Source: Pandoraea anapnoica (GTDB lineage: Bacteria; Pseudomonadota; Gammaproteobacteria; Burkholderiales; Burkholderiaceae). From it: a stretch of 64,000 bases of DNA. Made by a program: the position numbers and the translations under genes. The DNA lies in the NCBI RefSeq assembly GCF_902459765.1, contig NZ_CABPSP010000003.1:248001-312000 (forward strand), written 5' to 3'. The notes below the pieces were generated by a model. It had not been told where the DNA came from. It saw only the letters and a list, made by a program, of their open reading frames with translations, and made no database searches. How positions within the stretch are numbered: the first letter of the stretch is position 1; every line of letters begins with the position of its first letter. Of the stretch, positions 53,574-63,323 are shown in pieces.

Positions 53574-56194
53574 GCGACCGCTCCGACATTCCGGTCGACG
53601 AAGTTTACGTCGACCGGTTGCCCCTGCCCGCCGAACAACGTCGTGCGCTGCTCGCGCAAGCGAAGCGTGACGGTGGCGATTCGCTCGACGTTCTGACCCG
53701 CTTGCAGCGCTTGCTGGCTGCGCGTGGTGCGAGCGTTGCAGGCGAGGCAATCGATACGACCGACACGCCTGCGACGGCTCCCGATGGCACGCAGGCCACC
53801 GAGGCCGGCGGTCGGACCGACGCCGCCACCACAACGGTGGCGACGGCGGCGTGGCACGCCCACGATCTTGCCGAGATCGAGTCCGACAGCGACGCGGTGC
53901 TCGCATCGCAACCCGTGCGCCTCTCGCTCACGGAAGGCGGCTCACTGGCCGCCGCGGCGGGCTTGAACGAAGTGCGTGGCGTGCAGACGCTGCGTGTCTC
54001 GCCGCCGGTGCGCCGCACGTCGCTCATTCCGCGTCCGTGGTCGCTCAATCCGCTCGCACGGCTGTGGCGTAAGCTCATCGGCCGCAAAGACCCCGATCCA
54101 CTCGTGCGCGATGCACCCGATCCCAAGGGACGCTGGTCGCAGGCGGGCCGCCGTCGCCGCTGGATGCTGCTCGCATTGATGATCGCGCAGACGGCGCTTG
54201 CCACGCACTTCATGGCCTCGGTGCTGCCGTATCACGGCGCCGATCCCCTTGAGTTCTCGGTACTCGTGCTGTTTGTGCTGCTCTTCGGCTGGGTCTCGGC
54301 CGGTTTCTGGACAGCTATCTTCGGCTTCTTTGTCCTGCTGGTCGGTGGCGAACGTCACATGATCTCGAAGATGGCGGCGGGCGACGCGCCCATCGAGCCC
54401 GATGCGCGCACCGCCATCGTCATGCCGATCTGTAACGAAGACGTCGGCCGCGTGTTCGCCGGTTTGCGTGCAACCTACGAGTCGCTGGCCAAGACCGACT
54501 CGCTCGAACGCTTCGACTTCTTCATTCTGTCGGACTCCAACGAGGCCGATAACTGCACTGCCGAAGTTGACGCATGGCAGGCGCTGTGCCGTGAAGTCGG
54601 TGGCTTCGGACGCATCTTCTATCGCCGACGTCAGCGGCGCGTGAAGCGCAAGAGCGGCAACCTCGATGACTTCTGCCGTCGCTGGGGCAGCGACTATCGT
54701 TACATGATCGTGCTCGACGCGGATAGCGTCATGAGTGGCGAATGCCTGACCAAGCTCGTGCGCATGATGGAGGCGCATCCGAGCGCCGGCCTGATCCAGA
54801 CCGCACCGCTCGCCGCAGGCCGCGAAACGTTCTACGCGCGTTTGCAACAGTTCGCAGGGCGCGTCTATGGCCCGCTGTTCACCGCTGGGCTGCACTACTG
54901 GCAACTCGGTGAATCGCATTACTGGGGACACAACGCGATCATCCGCCTCAAGCCGTTCATGGAGCATTGCGCGCTTGCGCCGCTACCGGGCAAGGGCGCG
55001 ATGTCCGGCGCGATTCTCTCGCACGACTTCGTGGAAGCAGCGCTCATGCGACGCGCGGGTTGGGGCGTGTGGATTGCCTACGATCTGCCGGGCAGCTACG
55101 AGGAAATGCCGCCGAACCTGCTCGACGAACTCAAGCGCGATCGCCGCTGGTGTCAGGGCAATCTGATGAACTTCCGATTGTTCCTCGCGGAGGGCATGCA
55201 TCCGGTGCACCGTGCGGTGTTCGTCACGGGCGCGATGGCGTATGTGTCCGCGCCGCTGTGGTTCATCTTCCTGATCCTCTCGACGTGTCTGCTGGCCAAA
55301 CACACGCTGGTGGTGCCGGAGTACTTCACAGCACCGCGTCAGTTGTTCCCGGTGTGGCCGGAATGGCACCCCGAGCGCGCGCTGGCGTTGTTCTCCGCGA
55401 CGGCGACGCTGCTCTTCCTGCCCAAGATCCTGGCGGTGCTGCTGATTTGGGTGAAAGGGGCGAAGCGCTTTGGCGGTGCCTTCGCGGTGACCGTCAGCGT
55501 GTTCATCGAGATGGTGTTTTCTGCGGTGCTCGCACCGGTGCGCATGCTGTTTCATACGCAATTCGTGCTGGCGGCGCTCACGGGCATCGCGATTCAATGG
55601 AAGTCGCCGCCGCGAGAAGATGCCGAGACGCATTGGGGCGAGGCGATTCGCCGCCACGGACTGCAAACGGTGATCGGCATGGCGTGGGGCGGGGTCGTCT
55701 ACTGGCTCAACCCGGACTTCATCTGGTGGCTGATGCCGATTGTCGGCTCGATGATGATTTCGATTCCGGTGTCGGTTTTCTCCAGCCGTGTGTCGTTGGG
55801 GCGGAGTCTCAAGCGTGCGCGCCTGTTCCTGATTCCGGAAGAGTCGTGGCCGCCCAAGGAACTGCGTATGACGGAGAAGTACACGAGCGAGGCGGGTAAG
55901 CACGTCGACTTCGTGGACGCCGTGGTCGATCCAATGGCCAACGCGCTGGTGGCGTCGAGCGTCAAACCGACACTGGACGATGCGAAGCGCGACGCCTTGC
56001 GCGCCGGCCGTGTCGAGACGGCGCTGCTGCGCGGCCCGACCAAACTCACTAACACGCAGAAGTGGGAGTTGCTCAACGATCCGCGCGCACTGGCGGCGCT
56101 TCATCTGCTGGTGTGGACCGATCCCCGCGCGCATCCCGAATGGTGCGACGCACGTGCCAACGGGTTGTCACAGGGTTTCCTCGCGTCCGCTTGA
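53570..56194 (+). CDS. opgH: Glucans biosynthesis glucosyltransferase H
   Basis: 874 aa from the GTG at 53570 (GTGA overlap with opgG); a GTG at 53546 would add 8 residues. It polymerises beta-1,2-glucan backbones from UDP-glucose at the inner membrane. An N-terminal cytoplasmic region of about 180 residues, Ala/Thr-rich, precedes two membrane segments (about 195-270). The GT2 core has [21 protein letters not shown], the metal site [10 protein letters not shown], and the RDRRWCQGN motif (QxxRW); more membrane segments follow to the C-terminus. It is co-translated with opgG. Length is close to E. coli MdoH (847). Confidence 0.95.
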   Translation: MSDRSDIPVDEVYVDRLPLPAEQRRALLAQAKRDGGDSLDVLTRLQRLLAARGASVAGEAIDTTDTPATAPDGTQATEAGGRTDAATTTVATAAWHAHDLAEIESDSDAVLASQPVRLSLTEGGSLAAAAGLNEVRGVQTLRVSPPVRRTSLIPRPWSLNPLARLWRKLIGRKDPDPLVRDAPDPKGRWSQAGRRRRWMLLALMIAQTALATHFMASVLPYHGADPLEFSVLVLFVLLFGWVSAGFWTAIFGFFVLLVGGERHMISKMAAGDAPIEPDARTAIVMPICNEDVGRVFAGLRATYESLAKTDSLERFDFFILSDSNEADNCTAEVDAWQALCREVGGFGRIFYRRRQRRVKRKSGNLDDFCRRWGSDYRYMIVLDADSVMSGECLTKLVRMMEAHPSAGLIQTAPLAAGRETFYARLQQFAGRVYGPLFTAGLHYWQLGESHYWGHNAIIRLKPFMEHCALAPLPGKGAMSGAILSHDFVEAALMRRAGWGVWIAYDLPGSYEEMPPNLLDELKRDRRWCQGNLMNFRLFLAEGMHPVHRAVFVTGAMAYVSAPLWFIFLILSTCLLAKHTLVVPEYFTAPRQLFPVWPEWHPERALALFSATATLLFLPKILAVLLIWVKGAKRFGGAFAVTVSVFIEMVFSAVLAPVRMLFHTQFVLAALTGIAIQWKSPPREDAETHWGEAIRRHGLQTVIGMAWGGVVYWLNPDFIWWLMPIVGSMMISIPVSVFSSRVSLGRSLKRARLFLIPEESWPPKELRMTEKYTSEAGKHVDFVDAVVDPMANALVASSVKPTLDDAKRDALRAGRVETALLRGPTKLTNTQKWELLNDPRALAALHLLVWTDPRAHPEWCDARANGLSQGFLASA

Positions 56195-56217
56195 GTGCTG
56201 CACAGAGGTCGACGGGC

Positions 56218-56253
56218 AAAAAAACGGCAAGGCATCGCGCCTTGCCGTTTTTT
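56218..56253. terminator. Bidirectional terminator after opgGH
   Basis: An A-run, stem ACGGCAAGGC / GCCTTGCCGT, and a T-run. It lies between convergent opgH and the NlpD-like gene. Confidence 0.93.
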
Positions 56254-56282
56254 CATGCGTGCCGCCGATGCCGGATGCCGGA

Positions 56283-57095
56283 TCAGCGCGGCGGCAGGAA
56301 GTCGTTCGGATTGAACGGCGTGCCTTTCTGACGCACCTCGAAGTGTAGCTTCACAACGCCATGCGAGTCGGTGTCGCCCATCTCGGCGATCTGCTGCCCC
56401 TTGCTGACCGACGCGCCTTCCTTCACGCGCAGCGCGCGGTTGTGGGCGTAGGCGGTGAGGTAGCCGTTTTCATGCTGAACCATCACGAGATTGCCGTAGC
56501 CGCGCAGCCCGTTGCCCGCATACACGACCTTGCCCGCCGCAGCGGCGTAAATCGGATCGCCGGCCTGGCCGCCGATATCGATGCCTTTATTGCTGCTGCC
56601 GTTGTAGTTGGCGAGAATTCTGCCGGTCGCGGGCCACGTCATCGGAATCTTGTTCGTCGCGGTACGCGGCGCGGCCGGGGCTGGCGCGGGTTTCGGCGCA
56701 GGCTTTGCCTGAGGACGAGGACGTGCCGCACCCGACGACGCACTGCCGGAGGACGCCACGGCCGCCGGGGCACTCGACGATCCGGGCGGTGGCACGACGC
56801 GCAACACCTGGCCGACTTCGATCTTGTCAGCGTCGGCCAGACCGTTCCAGCTCACCAGATTGGCGGTGCTGGTGTTGTTGGCGCGGGCGATGCCGTACAG
56901 CGTGTCGCCGGATTGCACACGATAGCTGCCAGCTGGCACGGGGCCATAGTTAGGCGTTCCAGCGCAGGCGGCGAGTGTAGCGCAAACGGCCAGACTGATC
57001 AGGTGGGTACGGCAGCGGGCAAGCCAGCGCGGCTGGCCGGACATACGAATTTCAGGCTGCGATCGCAGGGATCGCGCGAGGTGAATAGGCTCCAT
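56283..57095 (-). CDS. NlpD-like lipoprotein (LysM plus degenerate LytM)
   Basis: 270 aa. Lipobox LAAC at Cys44 after a hydrophobic stretch; LysM domain about 58-103 (YRVQSGDTLYGIARANNTSTANLVSWNGL) for peptidoglycan; a Pro/Ala linker; C-terminal M23/LytM domain about 165-268. The first metal-ligand histidine of active M23 enzymes is replaced (NKGIDIGG as in NlpD, instead of HxGID), while the late KLHFE histidine remains, so it is likely an amidase activator, not a hydrolase. True NlpD activates AmiC in cell separation and normally sits by rpoS; that gene is not here, so this may be a paralogue. Confidence 0.88.
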   Translation of the reverse strand: MEPIHLARSLRSQPEIRMSGQPRWLARCRTHLISLAVCATLAACAGTPNYGPVPAGSYRVQSGDTLYGIARANNTSTANLVSWNGLADADKIEVGQVLRVVPPPGSSSAPAAVASSGSASSGAARPRPQAKPAPKPAPAPAAPRTATNKIPMTWPATGRILANYNGSSNKGIDIGGQAGDPIYAAAAGKVVYAGNGLRGYGNLVMVQHENGYLTAYAHNRALRVKEGASVSKGQQIAEMGDTDSHGVVKLHFEVRQKGTPFNPNDFLPPR

Positions 57096-57546
57096 CCGTG
57101 GGCAGGTTGAAAAAAACTTGGGGGTGGAGGCCCGCTGACGGTCGCGAAACGCGGTGGCCGGCCAACTTTCGCTGGAATGTGCGCAGTAGGGGAAAAACGT
57201 CGGAAAACGGTTTCACACAGCACAAAACACGGGCCAAACGGGCGACAACGGCATGGGCGCGGGACAAAGCGCTTATTGTACGGGCTGCGATTGCCGATCG
57301 GACATTCAAACAGTGCCCAAATTCCCCGCTATTTGCGGAAATTGTTACTCTTTTTGCGGCATTTTCCCGGTTGACAAGCGTCGAGCCACCGCGTATAAAA
57401 CAGCTTGCAGATTGTCAAGCCGCGAAGTTGTTGTCAGACGTAGTTTTCCTGCTTCTCGCTGGTTTCTAGTCCTTCATTTTCCCTTGATTGTCAGCGCTTC
57501 ACGAGGTCAATTCCGACCTCAGGCTATTGTTTTATTAGGAAAAAAC
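57096..57546. other. 451-bp region before the cold-shock gene, with promoter and long leader
   Basis: The left part (57096-57360) holds no gene I can support. The right part holds the promoter at 57371-57399 and a predicted 5' UTR of about 140 nt, typical for thermo-sensitive csp mRNAs. Confidence 0.55.
57371..57399 (+). promoter_or_regulatory. Sigma-70 promoter of the cold-shock gene
   Basis: TTGACA (57371-57376), a 17-bp spacer, and TATAAA (57394-57399): an almost consensus sigma-70 promoter. Transcription would start near 57406. Confidence 0.85.
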
Positions 57547-57750
57547 ATGGAAACCGGTACCGTTAAGTGGTTCAACGACGCAAAGGGCTTCGGCTTTATT
57601 ACCCCGGACAACGGTGGCGAAGACCTGTTCGCTCACTTCTCCGAAGTGAAGGTGGACGGCTTCAAGTCGCTGCAAGAGAACCAAAAAGTGTCGTTCGAGG
57701 TCAAGACTGGCCCGAAGGGCAAGCAAGCTGCGAACATCAAGCCGGTTTAA
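57547..57750 (+). CDS. CspA-family cold-shock protein
   Basis: 67 aa, [34 protein letters not shown] onward. The single OB fold has RNP1 (KGFGFI) and RNP2 (DLFAHF). It binds single-stranded RNA and DNA and melts mRNA structure, in cold or in growth changes. The frame continues upstream, but the ATG at 57547 preceded by AGGAAAAAAC is the family start. A near-consensus promoter and long leader precede it, and a strong terminator follows, so it is a monocistronic, highly expressed gene. Confidence 0.96.
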   Translation: METGTVKWFNDAKGFGFITPDNGGEDLFAHFSEVKVDGFKSLQENQKVSFEVKTGPKGKQAANIKPV

Positions 57751-57810
57751 GGCTGATTCGCTTCACGTGATGCCGCGCTAGCCTTCGGGCAGCGCTGTGT
57801 CCCGCGACCG

Positions 57811-57850
57811 ACAGGCCCGGTGACGAAAGTCACCGGGCCTGTTTGTTTTT
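57811..57850 (+). terminator. Rho-independent terminator of the cold-shock gene
   Basis: A 14-bp stem ACAGGCCCGGTGAC / GTCACCGGGCCTGT with a GAAA tetraloop, followed by TTGTTTTT. Confidence 0.95.
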
Positions 57851-57980
57851 CGGCGCGCTGTCGTTCGGTTTGACGAGATCCCGCAGATTCGCATGAGACG
57901 TGCACGCGAACGATGTCACCGTCACAGTTCGACGCTACAATGCCTGATCGAATTCGCGTAAGTATTTTTCCGGGGCAATC

Positions 57981-58619
57981 ATGAGCCTGCAAACGTGGTG
58001 GCTATACGTAGTCACCGTTTTTTTCGTCTCCGCCACGCCGGGCCCGAACATGTTGCTCGTCATGACGCATGGCGCGCGCCACGGGCTGCGCGCATCGCTC
58101 GGCACGATGGCGGGGTGCATGACGGCGCTGATCGCGATGATGTCGATTTCCGCCGCCGGTCTGGGGGCTGTGCTCAAAGCCTGGCCGATGCTGTTCGACA
58201 CGCTGCGGTATGTGGGCGCAGCCTATCTCGTCTACCTCGGTTACAAGAGCTGGCGCTCGCCGGTGAACGCTCAGGACGAAGCTGCCAAACTCGCGACGCC
58301 GGCGCTGGTCGCCGATTCGAATTTCGGCAAACTGTTCAAGTCGGGCTTCCTCGTCGCGGCCAGCAACCCCAAAGCCATTCTTTTCGCGGCGGCATTCCTG
58401 CCGCAGTTCATCGATCCGACGGCCGCCAAGCTGCCGCAATTCTCGATCCTGCTCGGCACGTTCGCCGTCATCGAGATGAGCTGGTACATGGTCTACGCCA
58501 CGGGCGGGTTGCGCATTGCTCCGTATCTGCGTGAAGCGCGCGTGCTCAAGGCGTTCAATCGCATCAGCGGCGGCGTGTTCATGGGCTTCGGTGCGTTGAT
58601 GGCCGCGGTGCATCGCTGA
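57981..58619 (+). CDS. LysE/RhtB-family amino acid exporter
   Basis: 212 aa. Six membrane segments with the family start SLQTWWLYVVTVFFVSATPGPNMLLVMTHGARHGLRASLGTMAG and the second repeat FKSGFLVAASNPKAILFAAAFLPQFIDP. It exports an amino acid or homoserine-lactone-like compound. It is the second LysE-type gene in the window; the two differ in sequence and are not a recent duplication. No regulator is adjacent. Confidence 0.92.
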   Translation: MSLQTWWLYVVTVFFVSATPGPNMLLVMTHGARHGLRASLGTMAGCMTALIAMMSISAAGLGAVLKAWPMLFDTLRYVGAAYLVYLGYKSWRSPVNAQDEAAKLATPALVADSNFGKLFKSGFLVAASNPKAILFAAAFLPQFIDPTAAKLPQFSILLGTFAVIEMSWYMVYATGGLRIAPYLREARVLKAFNRISGGVFMGFGALMAAVHR

Positions 58620-58829
58620 TCGGCTGCGCAGCACAGGAAAGATAAGGAAAGGGCGTGGAATGGCCCGAGTGTGGCGCACGGCACGGGGAGCGGTAGGCTC
58701 GTGCGCCGGGGCACTCAATATTTCCGGCCAGTGACCGTTAACGTTCATGACCAGATGCATGAGACGGCTTTATTACGTACGGTGGGCGTGGTTGCGCGCG
58801 CCGTCACGGGGACAAATAGAAGATCAGGT

Positions 58830-59597
58830 ATGGAAACGACAGAACCGCAGGTGACACCGGCGCCCACGGACGAAGAGTCTCAACTGCATGACTCGTATCG
58901 CATCAGCAACCCGCTGGAAATCGGCGGCGTGCTGCGTCATCTGGCGACCCGCGGCGACTTCATGACGGTGTACTTCGCAAACGGCCAGCGTCAACTCGTC
59001 ACGCGACTGCTCAAGGTCGAACCGCAAGCGCGCGGTTTCTATTTCGACTGGGGCGGCATCGAGACCGAAAACCGGGCACTGCTCGCCAACAAGCGCGCAT
59101 TGTTCGTCGGGGTGCCCGAGGGCATTCAGGTGCATTTCCCCATCGGTGATGTGGAGGAGCGCGAGTACGAAGGCTATCCCGCGTTCTATTCGTCGTATCC
59201 GGAAACCCTCGTGCGCTTGCAGCGCCGCGACTATTTCCGCGTGAAGACGCCGATCCTCGATCCGTATCAGTGCACGGTCAAATTCCCGGAAGACACGCCG
59301 TTGCGCCTCGCGGTGTTCGATCTGTCGCTGGGAGGCGTGGGGCTGCGCACGAAGGCCGAAGCCGCTGCCGAGATCCCGAAGGGATCGATGTTGATGCACG
59401 TCGAGATCGAATTGCGTGACTATGGGACCGTGCAGGTCGATCTGGAAGTGTGCGCGGTGCGCGCCGTGCCGCTTGCCAAGGACATCGAGTATCACATCGG
59501 CTGCCGCTTTATCGCGCTGTCGCGCACGGCCGAGTCGCGTCTACAAAAGCTGATCACGCAACTCGAACTCAATCGCAAGGCGTTCGCCCGGGCCTGA
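58830..59597 (+). CDS. YcgR-like flagellar brake / PilZ c-di-GMP receptor
   Basis: 255 aa from the ATG at 58830 (E. coli YcgR is 244); the frame continues upstream. YcgR_2-like N-terminal domain about 20-125 (SYRISNPLEIGGVLRHLATRGDFMTVYFANGQRQLVTRLLKV), then PilZ about 130-245. The c-di-GMP motifs are present: RLQRRDYFRV (RxxxR) and FDLSLGGVGL (D/NxSxxG). When c-di-GMP binds, such proteins slow or bias the flagellar motor. It reports the c-di-GMP level set by the YfiN and EAL proteins elsewhere in the window. No flagellar genes are adjacent. Confidence 0.92.
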   Translation: METTEPQVTPAPTDEESQLHDSYRISNPLEIGGVLRHLATRGDFMTVYFANGQRQLVTRLLKVEPQARGFYFDWGGIETENRALLANKRALFVGVPEGIQVHFPIGDVEEREYEGYPAFYSSYPETLVRLQRRDYFRVKTPILDPYQCTVKFPEDTPLRLAVFDLSLGGVGLRTKAEAAAEIPKGSMLMHVEIELRDYGTVQVDLEVCAVRAVPLAKDIEYHIGCRFIALSRTAESRLQKLITQLELNRKAFARA

Positions 59598-59630
59598 GGT
59601 CTTCAGCGAAAATAGCGACGTCACTCGACA

Positions 59631-59660
59631 AAAAAGGGCGGCCTTTCGGTCGCCCTTTTT
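59631..59660. terminator. Bidirectional terminator between the PilZ and LuxR genes
   Basis: AAAAAGGGCG, a short loop, CGCCCTTTTT. It lies between convergent genes and works in both directions. Confidence 0.9.
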
Positions 59661-59706
59661 GCATCCTTGTCACCCGTGCCACTCGTTCAGTGCCCTTGCC
59701 CCGATA

Positions 59707-60846
59707 TCAACCAGGCGCATGAATGCGCAGCGCTGGAATGGCGTGCAGCAGGCGGAGCAAATCTGTCTGACGACGGCATCCCGTTTTGTCGAAGATATGT
59801 CGCAACTGTGTGCGCGCCGTATTGATGGCGACGTTGGCGTCCTGCGCGTATTGCGCGAGCTCGCGCCCCTCGGCCAGCGCCTGTGCAAGGCGCGCTTGCG
59901 TCGGTGACAACCCGAACAGTACCTTGAGCGTGTAGGGACCGAGCGTGACGCGCCGGTCGAGCTCACCGATTGTGAGCATCGCCATCGGCTTTTCCCACGG
60001 TGCGGCGCAGGCATGTGACTCACGCAGCGGTAGCACCGTGACGACCCAGTGTTGCTGATTGTCACCTTGCAGACGATGGCTGCCCGCGACCGGCATCGGC
60101 GCGGTCGCATGGGTAATGAGACGCCGCACGGCTTGCTCGTCGTTGGGCAGCACGGCGGTGAACTTCCCGCCGCGAATACACATGTTGCGCGTAGCTCCGA
60201 GACATTGATGCGCGGCGACGTTCAGATAGTGCGCATGCCCGGTCTCATCTGTAATGACGATGGCCATGTCGAGATGGTCGAGAACCGCCATGCCGATGGC
60301 TGCCTGCGCCTGCAAGTGACGGGTGCCCGCCCGCAGACGTGCCGCCCGCGCGATGTGTTTCGTCAGAATTTCCAGCTCGGGCGCATCGTCGGCGTCTTCG
60401 AACGGCACATGATCGGGCGCACGGAACACCGCCAGCAACTCGCTGGTGCCATCGGCCCCGTCGAGATGCATGCCATATGTGTAACGCACGCCGTGAGGAA
60501 TCAGAAAGTCGTTGAACAGCTCGCTACGGGCCACGTAGCGATCGCTCAGGTGATGGTGACACCGCATGGCATGACCAACCGGCTGTTGCAGCATCAGCGC
60601 CACGCGCGGATCGGTGGGGGCGAGTTTCTCGACGAACTCGCGGATGAGGTCGGGGGAAGCGTCAAGTGAGTTGGAGTCGCGCGTCGCACAGTGACGCGCG
60701 CGATCCCACGTGACCGAATGGAAGCCGATGCCACCGGCCCACCGGTTGAATTCGCGCAATGCCTGATCCCAACGCGCTTCGTCGAGCACTCCGTCGTAGC
60801 AAGTGCCGATCAGCGCGTCGAGAGACAACTTCCCCGTGTCGTCCAT
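59707..60846 (-). CDS. LuxR-type helix-turn-helix regulator with sensor-like N-terminus
   Basis: 379 aa, GGGGAGG ribosome site. The C-terminal HTH of the LuxR class is at about 310-370 (LSPTQARLAQALAEGRELAQYAQDANVAINTARTQLRHIFDKTGCRRQTDLLRLL). About 190-300 looks like a PAS fold (MAIVITDETGHAHYLNVAAHQCL, RLQGDNQQHWVVTVLPL). The N-terminal 150 residues are alpha-rich with several His/Cys. The NTARTQLRHIFDKTG helix is of the class of large LuxR-like regulators common in Burkholderiales. No autoinducer domain is seen. Targets unknown; it is a single gene. Confidence 0.85.
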   Translation of the reverse strand: MDDTGKLSLDALIGTCYDGVLDEARWDQALREFNRWAGGIGFHSVTWDRARHCATRDSNSLDASPDLIREFVEKLAPTDPRVALMLQQPVGHAMRCHHHLSDRYVARSELFNDFLIPHGVRYTYGMHLDGADGTSELLAVFRAPDHVPFEDADDAPELEILTKHIARAARLRAGTRHLQAQAAIGMAVLDHLDMAIVITDETGHAHYLNVAAHQCLGATRNMCIRGGKFTAVLPNDEQAVRRLITHATAPMPVAGSHRLQGDNQQHWVVTVLPLRESHACAAPWEKPMAMLTIGELDRRVTLGPYTLKVLFGLSPTQARLAQALAEGRELAQYAQDANVAINTARTQLRHIFDKTGCRRQTDLLRLLHAIPALRIHAPG

Positions 60847-60989
60847 CGTCGCCTCCCCTGGCTTTGTCGTGACGAACTTATGTCCTGCTTTGCCCGCGCC
60901 AACTCGCGTAACTTGTGTGGTCGCCTCTAGACGGGCTGGTTACGCATAGTGCGTATTCTGGCAAGCGACATCACGGGGATCAATCGGGG

Positions 60990-62339
60990 TCAGTGCTCGC
61001 GTTGTTGCATCGCCACATCCGGCGGCTCACCGCGCGCTTCGCGTACGCCGTCCGGGTAGATGCGCACGAGCACGATACGCGGCCCCTGCATCTTCTTGAC
61101 GACCACCGAGAAGCCCTCGAAGTCGACCTTCTGGCCCTCGCGCGGCAGATAACCGAGCGCGTTCATGATGAGTCCCCCCACCGATTCGGCGTGCTCGCTC
61201 GGAATATCCAGGCCGAGCGCGCGCTCCAGCGTCAGGATCGGTAAGCTGCCGCGCCCGATGAGCGTGCCGTCTTCCATGCGGGTCCAGTCGTCTTCCGTCT
61301 GACGGAATTCGTCGCGAATCTTGCCGACCAGCGCAGAGAGCAGGTTGTCCAGCGTGAGGAAGCCGATGGGCTTCTGGTCTGGCCATCCCACGATGGCAAA
61401 GTGCGGTGCACCCCGGCGGAAGCGGCTGAACAGCTCGCGCGCGGCCATATCGGGCTTCACGCGTTCGACCGGACGCGCCATGCTGCCCAGATCCTCGATG
61501 GGCTGGCCATGATGCTCGGCCAGGAACAGATCTTTCAGGTGGACCACACCGAGGACGGTTTCGCCGTCGTTGTCAAAGAACGGATAGCGGCTGTAGCGAT
61601 GGCGGTAGGCCGTGTCCATGTTCTGCGCGAACGTGGCGTTACGACGGAAGGCCGCGACTTCGCTCATCGGGCGCATCAGATCGGACACCGTCAGGTCGCT
61701 GAAGTCGATGGCGTAGGCGACCACGTTCCAGTCGTCGCGCGAGAGCTTTTCGCTCGATGCACCCCGGCGCACGATCAACTTGATTTCGTCGGCCGAGTAA
61801 TGGGCGTCGGTGCCATGCGACGGATCGAGGCCCGTCCAGCGCAGCAGGCGGTTGGCACTGTGGTTGAGCACCCAGATGGCCGGGTACATCAGCCAGTAGA
61901 AGCCGTACAGCGGCGCGGCCGTCCACACGGACACCGCTTCGGGCATGCGCAGCGCCATCGACTTCGGCGCGAGCTCGCCCACGACAATGTGCAGATACGA
62001 GATCGTGAAGAACGCAATGAAGAACGCGAGCCCGTGGATCAGTTCGGGAGAGCTGACGCCGGCCAGTTCGAACAGTGGCGTGAGAATTCGGGCAAATGCT
62101 GGTTCGCCGATCCAGCCCAGGCCGAGCGAGGCGAGGGTGATGCCGAGCTGGCACGCAGAAAGGTAAGTATCGAGCTGGCCGTGGACCTTGGCCAGAATAC
62201 GGCCGCGCCAACCTCGCTGGCGGGCAATGACATGAACGCGCGTCTGGCGCAGTTTGACGAGGCCGAATTCCGCCGCCACGAAGAAGCCGTTGAGCAACAC
62301 CAGCAGGATCGCAGCGACGATCAGTAAGAAGTTTTCCAA
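60990..62339 (-). CDS. CorC/HlyC (CNNM, UPF0053) family membrane protein
   Basis: 449 aa from a TTG at 62337-62339 (no strong ribosome site; start uncertain, and the frame continues upstream without family match). The N-terminal DUF21/CNNM domain about 1-195 has three or four helices (LENFLLIVAAILLVLLNGFFVAAEFGLVKL; CQLGITLASLGLGWIGEPAFA; GLAFFIAFFTISYLHIVVGELAPKS); a CBS-domain pair lies about 205-335 (VSDLMRPMSEVAAFRRN, YPFFDNDGETVLGVVHLKDL); a CorC_HlyC domain about 350-440. Members export or regulate Mg2+ or Co2+; some are called haemolysin-like by old naming. Single gene. Confidence 0.9.
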   Translation of the reverse strand: MENFLLIVAAILLVLLNGFFVAAEFGLVKLRQTRVHVIARQRGWRGRILAKVHGQLDTYLSACQLGITLASLGLGWIGEPAFARILTPLFELAGVSSPELIHGLAFFIAFFTISYLHIVVGELAPKSMALRMPEAVSVWTAAPLYGFYWLMYPAIWVLNHSANRLLRWTGLDPSHGTDAHYSADEIKLIVRRGASSEKLSRDDWNVVAYAIDFSDLTVSDLMRPMSEVAAFRRNATFAQNMDTAYRHRYSRYPFFDNDGETVLGVVHLKDLFLAEHHGQPIEDLGSMARPVERVKPDMAARELFSRFRRGAPHFAIVGWPDQKPIGFLTLDNLLSALVGKIRDEFRQTEDDWTRMEDGTLIGRGSLPILTLERALGLDIPSEHAESVGGLIMNALGYLPREGQKVDFEGFSVVVKKMQGPRIVLVRIYPDGVREARGEPPDVAMQQREH

Positions 62340-62386
62340 AATATAGGGAATGGGACGACAGGCCCGACAGTATAAGTGACAAACAC

Positions 62387-63298
62387 TTAGGGACGATTTA
62401 GCAGGCGCCAGCCTGGCATGGCAAAGGCTTCCACGAGGAAATCGATCATGGCGCGGACCTTGGCGCTCAGGTATTTGCGTGACGGATAGACGACATAAAT
62501 GCCGCGCTCGCCCTGCGTGTACTCGGGGAGGAATTCGACGAGGCGACCGTCGCGCAGCGCGTCTTGCACGAGAAAGGCCGGTTGCAGGATGATGCCGCCC
62601 CCGGCCAGCGCCGCAGCCATGCATGTGTCGCCGTTATCGGCGATGAGGCGGGCGTGCGTCTGCACAGAGACGGGGCCGTCCGGCCCGTCGAAATGCCATT
62701 CGCGGCGGTGCAGGAAGTAGCTGTAACCGACCGTCTCGTGATGGGGCAGCTCGCTCGGATGCTTCGGGGTGCCGTGTTGCGCGAGATAGCCGGGCGACGC
62801 ACACAGCACAAGACGCGTGCCCGCCAGCCGCCGGTGGACGAGCGACGAATCGGGCAGCCGCGAGATGCGAATCGCCAGATCGTAGCCTTCGTCCACGATA
62901 TCGACGAGCCGGTCGCTTAGCGTGATGTCCAGTGAGACGTGCGGGAATTGGGCGAGAAAGGCGGGCCAGAGCGGGGCGAGATGCAGCACGCCAAACGTGT
63001 GCGGGGCGTTGATCCGCAAGGGCCCTGCGGGTTCGCCGTCCTGCTCGCCTGCCATGGCGTCGGCTTCGTCGAGTTCCGCGAGGATCTGACGGCAGCGCTC
63101 GACGTATCGCTGGCCGGGCTCGGTCAGCGACAGGCGGCGCGTGGTGCGCTGGATCAATCGGGTGCCCAGACGCGCTTCGAGGTCCGCGACGTATCGCGAG
63201 ACGGCCGTCTTCGAAATGCCCATCGCGTCGGCCGCCTTGACGAAGCTGCCCGACTCGACCACGGCGATGAAGCACTCGATCTCGCGAAGTTTGTTCAT
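62387..63298 (-). CDS. LysR-family transcriptional regulator
   Basis: 303 aa from the ATG at 63296-63298; the frame extends further upstream as a shadow of the dioxygenase gene. HTH about 1-60 (MNKLREIECFIAVVESGSFVKAADAMGISKTAVSRYVADLEARLG); effector domain about 92-300 (RINAPHTFGVLHLAPLWPAFLAQFPHVSLDITLSD). The CrgA/AaeR-like subgroup pattern (RYVADLEARLGTRLIQRTTRRLSLTEPG). It lies 25 bp downstream of the dioxygenase gene on the same strand, so it may be in one transcript with the gene it regulates. Confidence 0.9.
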   Translation of the reverse strand: MNKLREIECFIAVVESGSFVKAADAMGISKTAVSRYVADLEARLGTRLIQRTTRRLSLTEPGQRYVERCRQILAELDEADAMAGEQDGEPAGPLRINAPHTFGVLHLAPLWPAFLAQFPHVSLDITLSDRLVDIVDEGYDLAIRISRLPDSSLVHRRLAGTRLVLCASPGYLAQHGTPKHPSELPHHETVGYSYFLHRREWHFDGPDGPVSVQTHARLIADNGDTCMAAALAGGGIILQPAFLVQDALRDGRLVEFLPEYTQGERGIYVVYPSRKYLSAKVRAMIDFLVEAFAMPGWRLLNRP

Positions 63299-63323
63299 GC
63301 CGGGTCCAAGGGTATCGATGGCG

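Noticed and set aside
62340-62624. N-terminal extension of the CorC-like gene
   Set aside because: The 95 residues are Arg/Pro/Cys-rich, overlap the LysR gene at 62387 in another frame, and do not match the family.
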